From positions 1,576,248 to 1,612,127 of the forward strand of contig BFEA01000069.1 in assembly GCA_003427395.1 (NCBI GenBank): DNA of 35,880 bases, written 5' to 3'. Of the stretch, positions 1 through 10,854 are shown piece after piece. Source of the stretch: Chara braunii (Eukaryota > Streptophyta > Charophyceae > Charales > Characeae). The translations under genes were made by a program, and so were the position numbers. Numbering within the stretch: the first letter of the stretch is position 1; the number at the start of each line of letters is the position of its first letter. The notes beneath the pieces were generated by a model. It had not been told where the DNA came from. It saw nothing but the letters and a program-made list of their open reading frames with translations, and searched no databases.

Positions 1-60
<60 letters not shown>
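1..60. repeat. (AG)n microsatellite at the window edge
   Basis: This is a perfect AG dinucleotide run of 60 bases at the first position of the window. The window ends in (CT)n, so both edges carry the same repeat in opposite orientation. That suggests assembly stopped at unresolvable dinucleotide tracts. Confidence 0.98.
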
Positions 61-63
<3 letters not shown>

Positions 64-135
64 CACAATTTGACCTAATCACCGGTCTATAGATTCATAA
101 ATCTATGAATTCCCTGACAAATACATAGACATTTC

Positions 136-138
<3 letters not shown>

Positions 139-223
<85 letters not shown>
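139..223. repeat. (AG)n microsatellite upstream of paralog 1
   Basis: This is an uninterrupted AG run of about 85 bases that ends 47 bases before the ATG at 271. A similar GA run sits just before the ATG of the paralog at 13161. Such tracts can be 5' UTR or promoter elements; plant GAGA-binding BBR/BPC proteins bind them. No direct evidence of regulation is visible here. Confidence 0.97.
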
Positions 224-225
<2 letters not shown>

Positions 226-270
226 TGGCGTCGTAGTTTTATCCTTGTGCTGAACTGAGGTCGAGCCAAG

Positions 271-3082
271 ATGGTGTACTCCGTATCGCCGAGGCTTAAG
301 CTTCAAGGAGAAACTTATGTTTTGTTAGAGTTCGCAGAGAGCACCATGGGTTATTTGGTGGTACTGGTTATGTCAGTCGGTGTGGGCGCGTTCGGACAGT
401 TCATGTCCAGGGACATCCTGTGGCCCCCCGTGGCATTGACAGCTGTCGAGGCTGTGTCTAAGCTCTTACGGGGTTTCATCCACAGGTTTTATTTCAGCGG
501 CATGTCATGCCGCCAGATTGCCATAGGCCAGGGCAAGTCGTACAGGCTGAAACTCGGGACCTTCAAAATACTTGGGGAAGCATTGATCTCCACCTTTGCT
601 TTTGTCGCTCTGATGGCTGTCATCCGATTGTTTTCTGTGATCGTTCAGGTTGTCCTGACATGGCATTTGTTCAAGTCTATTTCGGGCCTTAGGAATCGCC
701 CTGACTACGATGTCGAGTGGGGTGTACAGCGTCTGGAAGAGTTCCTATATGCCACGTGCCTCTGCCTTTTAATGCACTCTTTTCTTGTCTTTTTCTTGAT
801 CTACTTCTCTCTCCTATGTTGTTTTCTGAGGAAATGCCGAGAGCTTCTCTCACGTACGTCTTGGGACTGTTTTCTTGATCTACTTCTCTCTCCTATGTTG
901 TTTTCTGAGGAAATGCCGAGAGCTTCTCTCACGTACGTCTTGGGACTGTTCTGCGGCCTCCGCAAGTCTCCAATCGAGGAACTTTGGTGGTCCTTTCTTA
1001 GAGCGATTGGACCGGTTCCAAAGGGAGATGGAGACAGGTATCACGTGGTACGTTCATCAGCATAGGCACTTCGAATTCGGTCCCAACGAATCTCCAGCCC
1101 AGCAAGACAAGTGTGGCCTGCCGGGGTACTGGTTTTATAGCGTTAAGGAGTTAGTGAACTTTGTAAGAAGCCACCTACCCTATCTGAAAGATGAGCATCG
1201 TCGATGGGATTGGCGGCGGAGAGAGATCAAGACGGGAACGAAGCTCACTATGGCATTGGAGTCCTTGTTCGAGCTGTCAAGAGCGTGCAAGGCCTGCAAC
1301 AATTGCGATCTGCTGGTGTCTACTGAGACGGCGTGCTACATGCAGGATCTGCCCCAGACGAGCCGCTGCAGACATGACATGGACGCGGGCCTAGACTTCG
1401 CTCAAGCCGAAGGCTATCTTGCAATGCTGCAGGTGTTGAAGTGCTGCCCGCCAGACTCGGTCGACGCAGAGATCGCGGCTTCTATTCTGGCTGGATTCGC
1501 TGCTGGACTCTCTGTCCTTCCTTGGCAGCCAGATCGCGACAGCAGGGACACCAACTTCATCGTGGATATGCTCCAGGACGACGACTTCAGGTACTGCACC
1601 AAGCATTTGCTCTACGCCCTCCTCGACGTGCTGGAACCTTACGCCACCGGAAGCTCTGATGCAATAAGCGGTGAAAAACTGCGGGTTCAGGAAGCTGCTG
1701 CCTCTGCTATGTGCTCGTTCGCACATGCCGCTAGTGATGTTCATGCGCTGGTCCACTGTCCTGTCGGGAAAGCTCTGCGAGCTAGGCATTTGCCGGACGA
1801 TCACCCGGCAATGAGGGGGTACGTGAGAAGGCTCAGCTACTCCTTCACAACCATTTGTCCGGTAGCATGGCCTCTTGACACGCCATGGCCGAGAGGGCTT
1901 GTGCACGTGGATGAGATCTGGGTGCCTTCTGTCAGGGATGTCCTGAGCAATCAGAGGACGCTCTCCATTCTTCTTAACTGTGCCAAGCGGGAGACTTCGC
2001 GCATTATCGCCGCGGACTGCATCAGGACTCTCTCCTGGCTTTGGACACGCAGGATGATGTACTGGCATCGGCATGATCTGAGGATGCATCCTGATAAGAC
2101 CGCTCCCAATCTACGTGGGACGAGTGGCACAAACTTGAATGCCCAGTGTTTACCTCCCGCTCTAGTTGACATGGGAGGGAATAGAAAAGGGATGAACCTT
2201 CGAGAGCTGAGGAATCTAGTTAAGCGGTGCCTGGCAAGGCCGGAGTCTTTCTCCGCCTTCTTGCAGCTGCACTTGGCCAAGATCTTCATCTCACAGAAAT
2301 TAAGAGAGGCTGACACTGACGTTGAAAGACTTCTGCTAGAGTGTTTAAAGTACTGGCGCCGTGCACACGGGACGCGGGAGCTGGATTGGTTCGCAATCGA
2401 AACCATAGAATCCATAAGAGATCTCCTTCACGTTGCCGCGCACAGGAGCAAACAGGAGCTCAAGCTGATGATGTGCAAGTCGCCAGGAGGCGTCGATTGC
2501 CTTAGGATAATGATCATTGGTTGGGTCAGTCGAATCCGAGCGGACCGATTCTATACGAACATGGAGGACTTCGATCAATCCTTACTTCATTTACTCTCGA
2601 AGACCCGGATGAACTGCTGGTCAATGGAGGGCACGAAGGCCAACTATCACGCAATACCGTGCTCGGGCGCCGCTGCAGGACTACTGGCGGACTTGCTCGA
2701 AGTGGGGCCAAGCCTATTGGAGGGAGGGGACATGGAGACACAGATCACAATCGCCAGCGATCCCGAACGCCATGGCTACGGTTTCCCTCGTACCCCTCCT
2801 CCGGCTGACACAGCCGAGTCGTCAATGGACTCTCGAAGGACTTGCGATGACCCTCGCACCACTGCGGTTCGCGGAGCCAGTCCGTATTCTTCTCAGTCAA
2901 ATTGCACACAAGATGACCGGCACTCGCGAGAACAACCACGGGGCACACAGTCCTACTATACAGCCGACGACATAACCATGGTTCTTGCGCGGCAAACGAA
3001 TCCACCCCTGCAATTGCACCGGATACCAACTCGCCCTCGACTGAGTGGACCTGGACAGTGTCCAACACGTGTACCGGTGTAG
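271..3082 (+). CDS. Unknown membrane plus helical-repeat protein, paralog 1 (frame broken by a 79-bp duplication)
   Basis: I do not recognise this family. The chosen start at 271 gives MVY, as in the paralog at 13161. Hydrophobic, probably membrane-spanning segments lie near residues 27-45, 104-129 and 163-187. A conserved YFSG-x-SC-x-QIA motif is at residues 74-84. The frame then breaks at a perfect 79-bp tandem duplication (791-948). Leaving out one copy joins the 271 frame to the frame running to the stop at 3082, about 910 residues. The second half shares CGL-x-GYWFYS, MQDLP-xx-SRC, SILAGF and LPWQ-x-DR blocks with the paralog and has the leucine-rich, helical look of ARM/HEAT-like repeats (inference). 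After about 2740 this frame becomes polar and Pro/Ser/Thr-rich. The +1 frame from 2772 to 2975 looks more protein-like and more like the paralog, so there is probably another frameshift or an intron there. Function unknown; coding status well supported by paralogy. Confidence 0.8.
791..948 (+). repeat. Perfect 79-bp tandem duplication inside paralog 1
   Basis: The segment starting ttttcttgatctac at 791 recurs exactly at 870 and runs through ttgggactg. The period is 79 bases, which is 3n+1, so the duplication shifts the frame. The paralog at 13161 has a single equivalent segment. I tested whether the extra unit could be a 79-bp GT-AG intron whose removal keeps phase. The candidate donor at 854 has no AG 79 bases on, so a duplication or an assembly error fits better. 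Confidence 0.95.
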
Positions 3083-3787
3083 AGCATTCTACCGGACGAC
3101 CCGAGGCAGAGTAGGAACTTCTTCCTCTCATTATTCAGGAGCTTGCATTACAATCTCCTGATTAAATGGGACCAAGCTCACTCTGGAAGAGCGGCTTCGC
3201 AAGCCTTTGCTTCCCGGCCAAACGCTGGATGTTGTGGCCGCATCAGGATCTTCCTGCGCACGTCAATAGCGTGCTTGGTTCTGGTTTTCTGGGAGTCGCT
3301 TGGACATCCGGCTTGGTTACCTGCAATCAGTTTATTCGAGGACATAGAGGCAGCTTACAGGACAGATGAGAGGATACAGGTTCTCGCTGAGGGTTTGGAT
3401 GCTTTATTGGCCACAAAGCATGCGATCAGAGTCATCAAGATTGTGCTGGAGGCATACCCGCGACGAGCATTCGATGCCAGACTAGTGACGGCTTTCATCC
3501 CTGTCATGGTGGACCTCCTCACAGGGCCCTGTGCCGGACTGCACGAGCGGCTTTACCTTGACAAGCTGGATGCAGATTGCAATATTGAAATCAGGAGAGG
3601 GATAATAGACGTGTTGAAGGAAGTCGTTCCTCGGATTGACGAGCTGGGGAGCAGAGCTCCGGATGGAGATGAGCTCGAGATCGATCCATCGCTGCCGTCG
3701 ATCTTCCCACTGGAGTGTAGCAAGCGTCGGTTGGTGAGTTGGTGCTCCAAGAACGCAGCTGATGGTATGCGGTTCCCGAACTTCTGA
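3083..3787 (+). CDS. Probable 3' continuation of paralog 1, helical-repeat-like
   Basis: The frame that ended at the TAG at 3080-3082 stays open immediately after it and runs to the TGA at 3785-3787. The stretch from about 3325 on encodes alternating leucine-rich and charged helices, for example ERIQVLAEGLDALL and IIDVLKEVVPRIDE, which is an ARM/HEAT-like pattern. No convincing ATG with its own promoter is seen. The simplest reading is the C-terminal part of the gene starting at 271, separated by a nonsense mutation, a frameshift pair or an intron between about 2740 and 3140. The paralog at 13161 ends sooner (15695) and has no obvious counterpart. A separate small gene is possible. Confidence 0.5.
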   Translation, partial: SILPDDPRQSRNFFLSLFRSLHYNLLIKWDQAHSGRAASQAFASRPNAGCCGRIRIFLRTSIACLVLVFWESLGHPAWLPAISLFEDIEAAYRTDERIQVLAEGLDALLATKHAIRVIKIVLEAYPRRAFDARLVTAFIPVMVDLLTGPCAGLHERLYLDKLDADCNIEIRRGIIDVLKEVVPRIDELGSRAPDGDELEIDPSLPSIFPLECSKRRLVSWCSKNAADGMRFPNF

Positions 3788-4487
3788 ATGCCATCTCATA
3801 ACTGTGGGGACCACTGCACCAACGGGGCGGAGCTCAGATTGATGCAGATAGGGTCCCATTGCACCGAGAGTGCCATAGCCCTTTCTGCAAGCACCCACCC
3901 AACGTGGAAATGACCCAGAACGTCATTTCTGGTCGTGTCCGCGACCGCAACAAGGTAGTAGTCGTCCTTGAGATAGCAAACGAGGACGGTTGATCATCTA
4001 CCAAATGCGGGCAAAGCGGAGAGGAAACTGAAAGTGGCTCTTTCTCAAGAGAGGACTCTAGTCTTAACTACTATGCAATACGTATTTTATTATAGTGGTG
4101 GTGTGAGTGAGCGCTACCTTAGGAGACGGATGTAGCAACTGCTTGACTGCATCGCTTTTGACGGCATCTTTTGGTGAAACAGTCACTCGATTGTCAGCCC
4201 GAGGCAAAGAAATCGTCCACCATGGTTACGAACTCCTGATCAGACTGCATTACTGTCTTCACCAGAATCAAACGACTGGTTATTATACCTGCATTTGGGG
4301 CAACTTTCCGGCTAAATACAGCCATAATGACCGGCATGCTATTCGGGTACAGACAGTAGAGCTGGGGTTCGGACATCCGGATAGTACTGGTATTGAAGTA
4401 AGTCGTTCCTCGGATCCCTGAGCTGGGGGTAGGGAAACCACACCATTTGCCACGTTTGGGGCTTGTTCGAAGGTTAGAGGGGAGGGG
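3788..4487. other. Intergenic, no gene recognised
   Basis: No convincing coding segment was found. A stretch at about 4309-4371 (ccataatgaccggcatgc then tattcgggtacagac) resembles a palindromic repeat at 10513-10615. It is probably a fragment of the same dispersed element. Confidence 0.5.
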
Positions 4488-5085
4488 CGGTGGGGCAAGG
4501 ATTGTGTAACTTTTCCCATGCCTTCTATTTACGGTTTTTCTATTTACGCTCTCTTCTCCAAGTTCTATTCATCCTTCCTCTTGTTGAGAGCCTCCGCAGA
4601 TCTCGGCATTTTCTACAGTTTTGCATTGCCACACGGACCTGTGTATCCCCAGCGGCCCGCTGCGGCCAAAGGGAGAGGGGTGCCTGAGGTCGGGCTTGGG
4701 ATTCGTGGGGCGCGACCGAGGGCCCCATCACCCCGAGAATGAAGAAACATAAATAAATATTAAGAACGGGGGGGTCCGAATTGGGGATTATTGGGGTATG
4801 TTAGGGCAGGGTTAAAAAAATCAGGGACCCCCCCTTTTTTCTTGGACGGCGCAGGCCTACCTTTTGGGAGGTCTACTTCGGGGAATAACCAAAGATAAGG
4901 GGGGTCGCGAGGAATGTGTAACTTTTTCCATGCCTTCTATTTACGTTCTTTTGCCCGCTCGACAACTTCAGAGTCGGCACATCGCGGCATTTTCTACAGT
5001 TGTGCATCGCCCCACAGAGTCTGATCATCAAGCAGCTGAGAGAGGGGTGCAGGCCTCAGAATGGGAGGCCGAGGGAGTGTAGGGA
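4488..5085. repeat. Imperfect direct repeats, about 200 bp each
   Basis: Two related blocks lie at about 4488-4700 and 4898-5085. Both run through tgtgtaactttt, ccatgccttctatttacg, cggcattttctacagtt and a final agaggggtgc segment. A homopolymer-rich spacer separates them. No reading frame is conserved between the copies, so this is non-coding duplication. Confidence 0.7.
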
Positions 5086-5640
5086 ATTGGAGCAGAGCAC
5101 GACCAGTTCTATGTACTTCCCGGCGTCGCTCAGTTGATAGAATGGGGAATCATGTTGTGAACACATTGGACGACGTCCTTAGAGAAGATCTGACAGAAGG
5201 ACTACTCTAAGTTGGAAGACGTCCTACCGCCGCTACCGGAGCTCCGATTGCGAATGGTTAAGGACGTTTGAGCATACTTGACTGAATGCAAGTTGGGGTC
5301 GGACTGGAAATAATGACCCAGGTTTGGAGTTCGCAGGCCCGCTTATTAGCGCTTGGCATCATTTTGTCTTGAAACTAACTATTGCTATTGCTAGTTTTGA
5401 GGCAGTTTCTTACTATGATGTTGCTTTCTATTTAGCTGTGATTTGTATGTTGATGTCAACAACATTTGTTGGATTCCGAAGCAATGGCGATTTGATTGGT
5501 ACACAATAAATGCTTTGATCAGTGGGCCTGAAAGTGCAGCGGATGGTGCGACTATAATGTGTTTTGGACAATAAGGTGTTCTGGATTATTTGTTGCTTGA
5601 GTTTTCTATTTCTTGGGGCTTGAGTAGCCAAGGTAATCTT
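5086..5640. other. Intergenic, nothing recognised
   Basis: A short hydrophobic ORF (5324-5509) is present but has no family hallmarks and no paralog in the window. The motif gacgtcct recurs near 5172 and 5220. Nothing else stands out. Confidence 0.4.
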
Positions 5641-5643
5641 AAA

Positions 5644-6015
5644 ACAAGCTCGAATAGAATAGCAGAGGGGTACCTTGCTGGGACCCGGGTAGTGTCATGC
5701 CCGTCCAGTTCCAGACCGCTGGTAAGCTCGGCGTCCAGGTCGTCCCTGGCCCGCCGGGTCCAACTGAGTCTGTGTTGCTTCTCTTTTGGCATTTGACTGG
5801 TGGATTGGGGCTCTTGGTTCTGAGCTGCTGTGTACTGTTGTTGGTGTGATGCCTGATGCCCGTGCCTTCCCCACAGACATCCATCATCACCCTTCATCTC
5901 CACGACACTGTGTGCTGTTGCTCGTGTGATGCCTGATGCCCATGTCTTCGACACAGATATCCACCATCACCCTTGCCTCTACCAACCGCCTCGATTCATT
6001 GCATGTGTGCTGTAC
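5644..6015 (+). mobile_element. Possible 3' part of a copia-type LTR with 80-bp internal tandem repeats
   Basis: The segment lies directly upstream of a sequence matching a copia primer-binding site at 6016. It contains two degenerate units with a period of 80 bases: gtgtgatgcctgatgcc begins at 5844 and again at 5924, each preceded by a ctgtgtrctgttg block. The outer LTR boundary is not visible and no downstream gag-pol or second LTR was found. It would be a solo or truncated LTR. The 5' coordinate is a guess. Confidence 0.35.
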
Positions 6016-6027
6016 TGGTATCAGAGC
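6016..6027 (+). promoter_or_regulatory. Primer-binding site for initiator methionine tRNA (copia-type)
   Basis: The 12-mer tggtatcagagc is complementary to the 3' end of plant initiator methionine tRNA, the usual primer of Ty1/copia reverse transcription. It should lie just 3' of an LTR. The sequence immediately upstream ends tgtac rather than a clean CA, which weakens the call. Confidence 0.5.
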
Positions 6028-6357
6028 TGGAGATTATCCACCTCCTCCCCCCTTCCCACCCCTCTTCAAGGCCCACGTGGCAAAACTGTGTCTCTGACAA
6101 ATTGAGAATTACACCCCTGCTACCTGACTCGTGGCACTTGAGTCGGGCAGGTCAGCTAACAGGCATGACATAGACTCATCCGCGTTCTTCACTAGCAGCG
6201 GCAACCCGTCCCTCAATCAGTGGACTCATGACCTTCTTGACTGCTTTGGGGCACTAGGATACGTTGGTGGACAGCCCGACATTGTCTTCTCGCCTTGTAA
6301 TGGCAAGTCCGCTGCTGACGTGGCATCCCGACGGGAACATGTTTTTTTTTTGGGGGG

Positions 6358-7880
6358 AGGGGGTATAATTTCCAAAATACCCCCATAAGTTGAGATATGT
6401 GCCAAAATGCCCCTGAAAGGTGTGGGTAGAGCGGAATGCCCCTCTGACAAAAGGAAAAATTTGTGAAATACCCCTCGTGTCGGTTGGATCCCCCATCTTT
6501 GTGATAATATACCCCTACTGGGTACCATCTGTGAGGAACGAACCCTCTCAGGGGCCCTTATCAGGCAAACACATGTTCTGGGCAGAGGCCCCGAGCTAGC
6601 CGAGTGCCCGCCCTAAGTGAAGGTGGGCCTGAATATTCATCAGAGGCCAAAATTCGACATTTTCATATATGGGTATTCAGGTTGTTGCAGCCCGCCAGTT
6701 GGTTGAGTGGACGCGCGAGCCTCACAGTGACTAAGCTGCATCATACAGTTGGCCCAGGCATTGGCAGTTGTGCCTGGGCATATACACACAAAGCAGGGCT
6801 GATACATCATGAAGTGGCCACAGGCCTATGCAAAAGCAGCACTGTCCACGCACCTACCCCGACGTAACCCCCGTGTCCTGTGCAAATACAACAAACGGCC
6901 CAAGTCCGGAGACTCAGGCCGTGCCCAACTGTAATGGGCCCAGGCCCTCAACTGTAGCCTCGGGCCTGGGCACAGGGACTGGGGCCCAACAGGAAGCTAC
7001 TGGAAACTTCCAGCCAGGCCACACACAGCATCCAGGAGGCTGCCACTTCCATATAGGAAGAGAGGCAGCCAAGGCGAGGCATTCTGGCCTGCGCAGGCAA
7101 TGCGGTCACACTGCTGCGCTGCTGCATTGGATGCTGCATTGCAATATAGAGTGCTGGCGGGGGCGTAGAGCCTGTGGTAGAGGTGAAGTGGGGCGCTGCA
7201 GGGCCATGGGGCGCAGGCAACCATAGCCGGGCTGCTGGGCGCTAGGGGGTAAGAGGGCAATCTGGTGGTCTTCAGGGAAGGAGGCGAGTGTGTGGGTTAT
7301 CAAGGTCTGATGAGAGTGACGAGATACGTACCTGGTGCATGAAGAGAGGTTGGCTATAGTGTTGACATCATGTACATTGGTCTTGGAGAGTAGAAGTGAG
7401 CCCGTTGCGTGAACACAGCTGCAGTAGGTAGGATAGTAGAGTAGGCTTGGCACTGGGCGCCAGACAGAGAGGAGCGACTTTGGATACTGTGTTGGTGTGG
7501 CCTGAGGGCTTGAACATTGGCTCATTACTTCATTGTATTGCTCTATTTGGATGGATTCTCGGTGCAATTGTGTTCTCTGCTTGTACACCACTACTTGGAC
7601 ATCTGTGTGATTTTGCAACTTGGTTTTCTGTATATCGTTCACACACATATTCCTTGTACATCCAACTGTGCAAAATACATAGAACTTGGCGATTTTCCTA
7701 AGGCTCAGTCGCAAAAGGCCATGCCCAAACAGCGAGGACCAGGTCCAGATTGCAAATTTGCACACCCGTCTGACAGGGGCATAACAGAAAGATTTCGGCC
7801 CAAAAGGGCATTCCGCTCTACCCACATCTTTCAGGGGCATTTTGGCATATTTCTCAACATATATTTCGTAAATTAACCCT
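6358..7880. mobile_element. Non-autonomous DNA transposon, about 1.5 kb, with ~80-bp terminal inverted repeats
   Basis: The left arm (about 6358-6446) and the right arm (about 7803-7880) are inverted copies. The core gccaaaatgcccctgaaag, gtgggtagagcgg, aatgccc matches nearly base for base after complementing, and the outer gttgaga and taattt blocks match with gaps. The interior holds no transposase. Reading frames in it, including a long minus-strand one at 7106-7918, have no family features. A T-run followed by ggg(g)agg occurs on both outer sides and may be a target duplication or just low complexity. Superfamily undetermined. Confidence 0.65.
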
Positions 7881-7964
7881 TTTTCTTTTTTTGGGAGGGC
7901 ACAGGGTCTTGAGGACACTCTTCATCCAACTTCAGCAGTGGCAGCAAATCATCTTCGTCGCACA

Positions 7965-8026
7965 ACTGACATGCGCCCATCAAGTTGCCGCTGGGACTGA
8001 CATGCGCCCATCAAGTTGCCGCTGGG
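7965..8026. repeat. Perfect 31-bp tandem duplication
   Basis: The unit beginning actgacatgcgcccatc at 7965 repeats exactly at 7996. It does not interrupt any recognised gene. Confidence 0.9.
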
Positions 8027-8630
8027 ATCAGTCGTCACGGCTCAGGCGATGCATTGGACTTGTCAGTTTACTGAACTGGACCTCTATTCCGGCCAGTTCC
8101 ATTCTAAAATTGTGTCCATTGTTGTTCAGATTTTGCATTCACGTGTTTATTGCTCTTTGAGGCCGTCCTCTCCAGATTCGACAGGTAATTGAATTGGTTG
8201 GGCTTAAAGCACTAGTACCTTTGCCGCTTCGGAAATGAGGGAAAACGCCAGCTCCCGAAGAATTTGGAGGCCAGGCCCGACGACAGCTGCCATTGATAAA
8301 TCAAATGGGTGGTAGTCATTTCGTTTCAGCCTCCTGAAAGGTCGGAATTTGCCTTTATATAATTAAAAAAAAAGTTGAGCTGAAACCGTCTGCATACACC
8401 AACTCAAGACTAAAATCAAACCCAACATTAGGCTTGCCATCCGTGCAGATTGGCAGAGACCCTGAAGCCCCCCCCCAAAATCCCTGCAATGTTTTTTGAA
8501 AACCTGGGCCAGAGCGAATAACATGGCGGACGTCACGACAGATAGTCAACTGGTGATCTCATCATGGCTGCTGCTTGGCAGCGCCAGCTGAGCTTGAGGG
8601 AGTAGCCTCCAGCAGCATGCGGGGCCGCAG
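8027..8630. other. Intergenic, nothing recognised
   Basis: There is no coding or RNA signal that I can support. The sequence contains a short A-run near 8365 and a C-run near 8469. Confidence 0.4.
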
Positions 8631-8632
8631 GA

Positions 8633-9560
8633 GGACCTTTTTTAGACCACCTCCAGAGGTGGTCTCAAATGGCCATTCAATTCTTTTTTCCCCGTCTTAC
8701 CTTATTGCCAAAAACGGTTGACGAAGAAAACAGCCTGCCAAACAAAAGACAAAAAAGATGGTCATGTATCTATCTATGTTCTAGCAGTGGTGCCAGTGGA
8801 TTCAGTCTCGTTTTGCATATTCGGAGAGTAGTGCAGCAAGGCGCATGTAGGCTGTAAGGAAAAAAATAAAAAATCCACATACTTCTTACCTTATTTTGCG
8901 TTTTTTTTTTTTATTTTTAAATCCATCAACTCTTTTGGTGACTATCCACACTTGCCCCGAGGGAGAGGTGTCAGGGCTGCGACTTTGTTCTCTCTGGACG
9001 AAGTCAGCCTTTGTGGTCATATGCGTACCTCAAGTCCCAAATAGGCCGTACCTCAAGAGACTTTTGGTCGTCAGGGCATACTCACAGGGGGAGCTAATGA
9101 CCTTAAATCCCAAAATGTGAGGCATTTTTTGGGTCACATTGGAGAAGTCCGCTGCCCAAATGCCGCAAATGGGGACCCTGCCTGCGGGCCGTGAGAGGAC
9201 CCTTTTCGAGACCACCTCCAGTGACCTTTCGTTTTTTTTCTTTCCATCTTACCTTATTGCCAAAAATCTTTGACAAAGAAAACAGCCTGTCAAACAAAAG
9301 ACAAAAAAGATGGCAATGTATCTATCCATGTTGTAGCCGTGGATTCAGTCTCATTTTGCACTACATTTTACACATTTGGAGAGTAGTGCAGCGAGGCCCA
9401 TCTACGTTGTAAGAAAAAAAAAAAAAAAAAAACCATCTACTTTCTTATGTTATTTTGGCGTGTAAAAAATAAATAATTAATTCCCTCTAATCTTTTTGGT
9501 CCTCACCCATGTGACTATGCACACTTGCCCTGACGGCCAAGTGTCAGGGTGAGCCCCTTT
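8633..9560. repeat. Two direct copies of a dispersed repeat (~8633-8985 and ~9183-9560)
   Basis: Both copies run through agaccacctccag, cttaccttattgccaaaaa, gaaaacagcct, caaacaaaagacaaaaaagatgg and ggattcagtctc, then gagagtagtgcagc. A poly(A)-like tract and an acacttgccc block follow. The offset between copies is about 550 bases. Further partial copies lie at about 27795-27890 (inverted) and 28017-28055 (direct). The shared A-rich tract could mark a retroposon, but homology continues past it. No coding capacity is seen. Confidence 0.75.
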
Positions 9561-9778
9561 CTGGACGATGTCCGCCCGTGTGACCAATCAAATCCGAATT
9601 CCAAAGGTGCAGGCCAAATACATACGCCTCCCCAAATGCCTCAAAATTTTGAGACTTTTGGTCCTCCTGTGAGTATGCCCGCAGAACTTTTAGTAGAAAA
9701 GGGGCCACCTTTCGGCCCCAGAGAAAAGTTTTGCAGGTTTTGGTACTTCTGTGTCTAAGGAATGGGAAAAGTAAGATT

Positions 9779-10006
9779 AGGAAAAGTTATAAAACCTCCC
9801 CGCTACTTGTATTCATTTCACTCCCAAGAGGGCAAAAAGTGCCCCAGGCCCCAAAACGACTTTTGGCGTCATTTTTCCACCCTGTAAAACACTTTCCATC
9901 CATTTTTGCACAGCAGGTGTTGCCTGCCAAGCCAGCACTTTTTGCCCCATTGGGGCTGACATTAATACAAAGGTTTCATCGCCGGGAGGTTCTATAACCT
10001 TTCCCC
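9779..10006. mobile_element. Foldback (hairpin) element A
   Basis: The two halves of this ~228-bp segment are imperfect inverted copies. The left end ggaaaagttataaaacctcc matches the complement of the right end gggaggttctataacctttcc, and homology continues inward through aaagtgcc, the cattttt(c/g)cac block and a tgttttac/gtaaaaca pair. There is no open reading frame of substance. A sequence-related foldback is at 10855-11100. Confidence 0.7.
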
Positions 10007-10512
10007 TAAAGATTCCTAGGTGGGCCAGGGGTAATTAGGCAGTTTCCAGAGTTTCAGTTTGTTCGAGAAGGTCACTTTATTGGAAATTTTCGAGGGATGC
10101 TGGACCCTGTTTCGAGCGTAGCCGAAGCTGGGGAATGGCCCCAGTATTTCCGGAATGCTTGTGAGGATTCCCGGCCTCAAATGTTTCCGCGTAAAGTGCC
10201 TACTCAGACTAGGACAATCTACTTCTTTATGGACGTGATTGGGGCCAGATTTATCCAGGTCTGGCCGTGATTGGAGTTCAGATGCATTTTGGAAAGTGTC
10301 AGTGTGAGTACGCCCTAATACAAGCTCAGGGGTTATTTAGGAAAAAAAAACAAAAAATTATTGAGATTTCGGTAGTATCATCCTGTTTTTCCGACAGCAG
10401 CATGTTGTCATGACGTTCCATTGACCGATCCTCACATTTTATCGAAGCTGTCTTTATGTTGATTGCTGAGTCGTGATCTCGTACTCGCTCCTGTGCCCGC
10501 CTGGTGGAGTGG

Positions 10513-10615
10513 CTACCGTAATACAACGCCCGGTCATTATCGCTGTACCTAGACTGCAAGTTGAACCAGATACGGCTATAATGACGGGGCGTTCTATTCG
10601 GGTTAAGACGGTAGT
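10513..10615. repeat. Short inverted repeat around an ~20-bp spacer
   Basis: The left arm ctaccgtaatacaacgcccg then gtcattatcgc pairs with the right arm ataatgacggggcgttctat then tcgggttaagacggtag. A partial copy of the right arm is at about 4309-4371. This looks like a small MITE-like or palindromic repeat. Confidence 0.6.
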
Positions 10616-10769
10616 TTCATCAGTTTCGGTCGCACGGCCCACCGCCCCGTTGTTCCTCCCTCACATACTTCCACCCTCCCTTTCCGAGCGCATTCTAACG
10701 CGCGGTATCACCTTCGCGCCTTGACCGCAGCTCCTTTGGCCTGTTTTTATCGGTTCAGAAATTCGGTCA

Positions 10770-10835
10770 TTTGTGTGTGCCAGATTCATGAAGCCGTAGG
10801 GCCGTCTTTTTTTAAATACTGTACGGACACGGATA
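10770..10835. repeat. Short dispersed repeat next to foldback B
   Basis: The stretch tgtgtgtgccagattcatga followed by agccgtagggccgtc and a T-run resembles two stretches at about 21055-21100 and 21145-21175 (gagattcatgaaccagtagg and gagattcgtgagccaatagg). It is a small dispersed repeat of unknown type. Confidence 0.5.
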
Positions 10836-10854
10836 TAATTTTACAGAACGTCTC

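Noticed and set aside
1391-2089. Long antisense ORF opposite paralog 1
   Set aside because: It is a shadow of the well-supported plus-strand gene and has no family features.
7106-7918. 270-codon minus-strand ORF
   Set aside because: It crosses the right TIR and unrelated interior sequence, has no recognisable domain and an unstructured composition.
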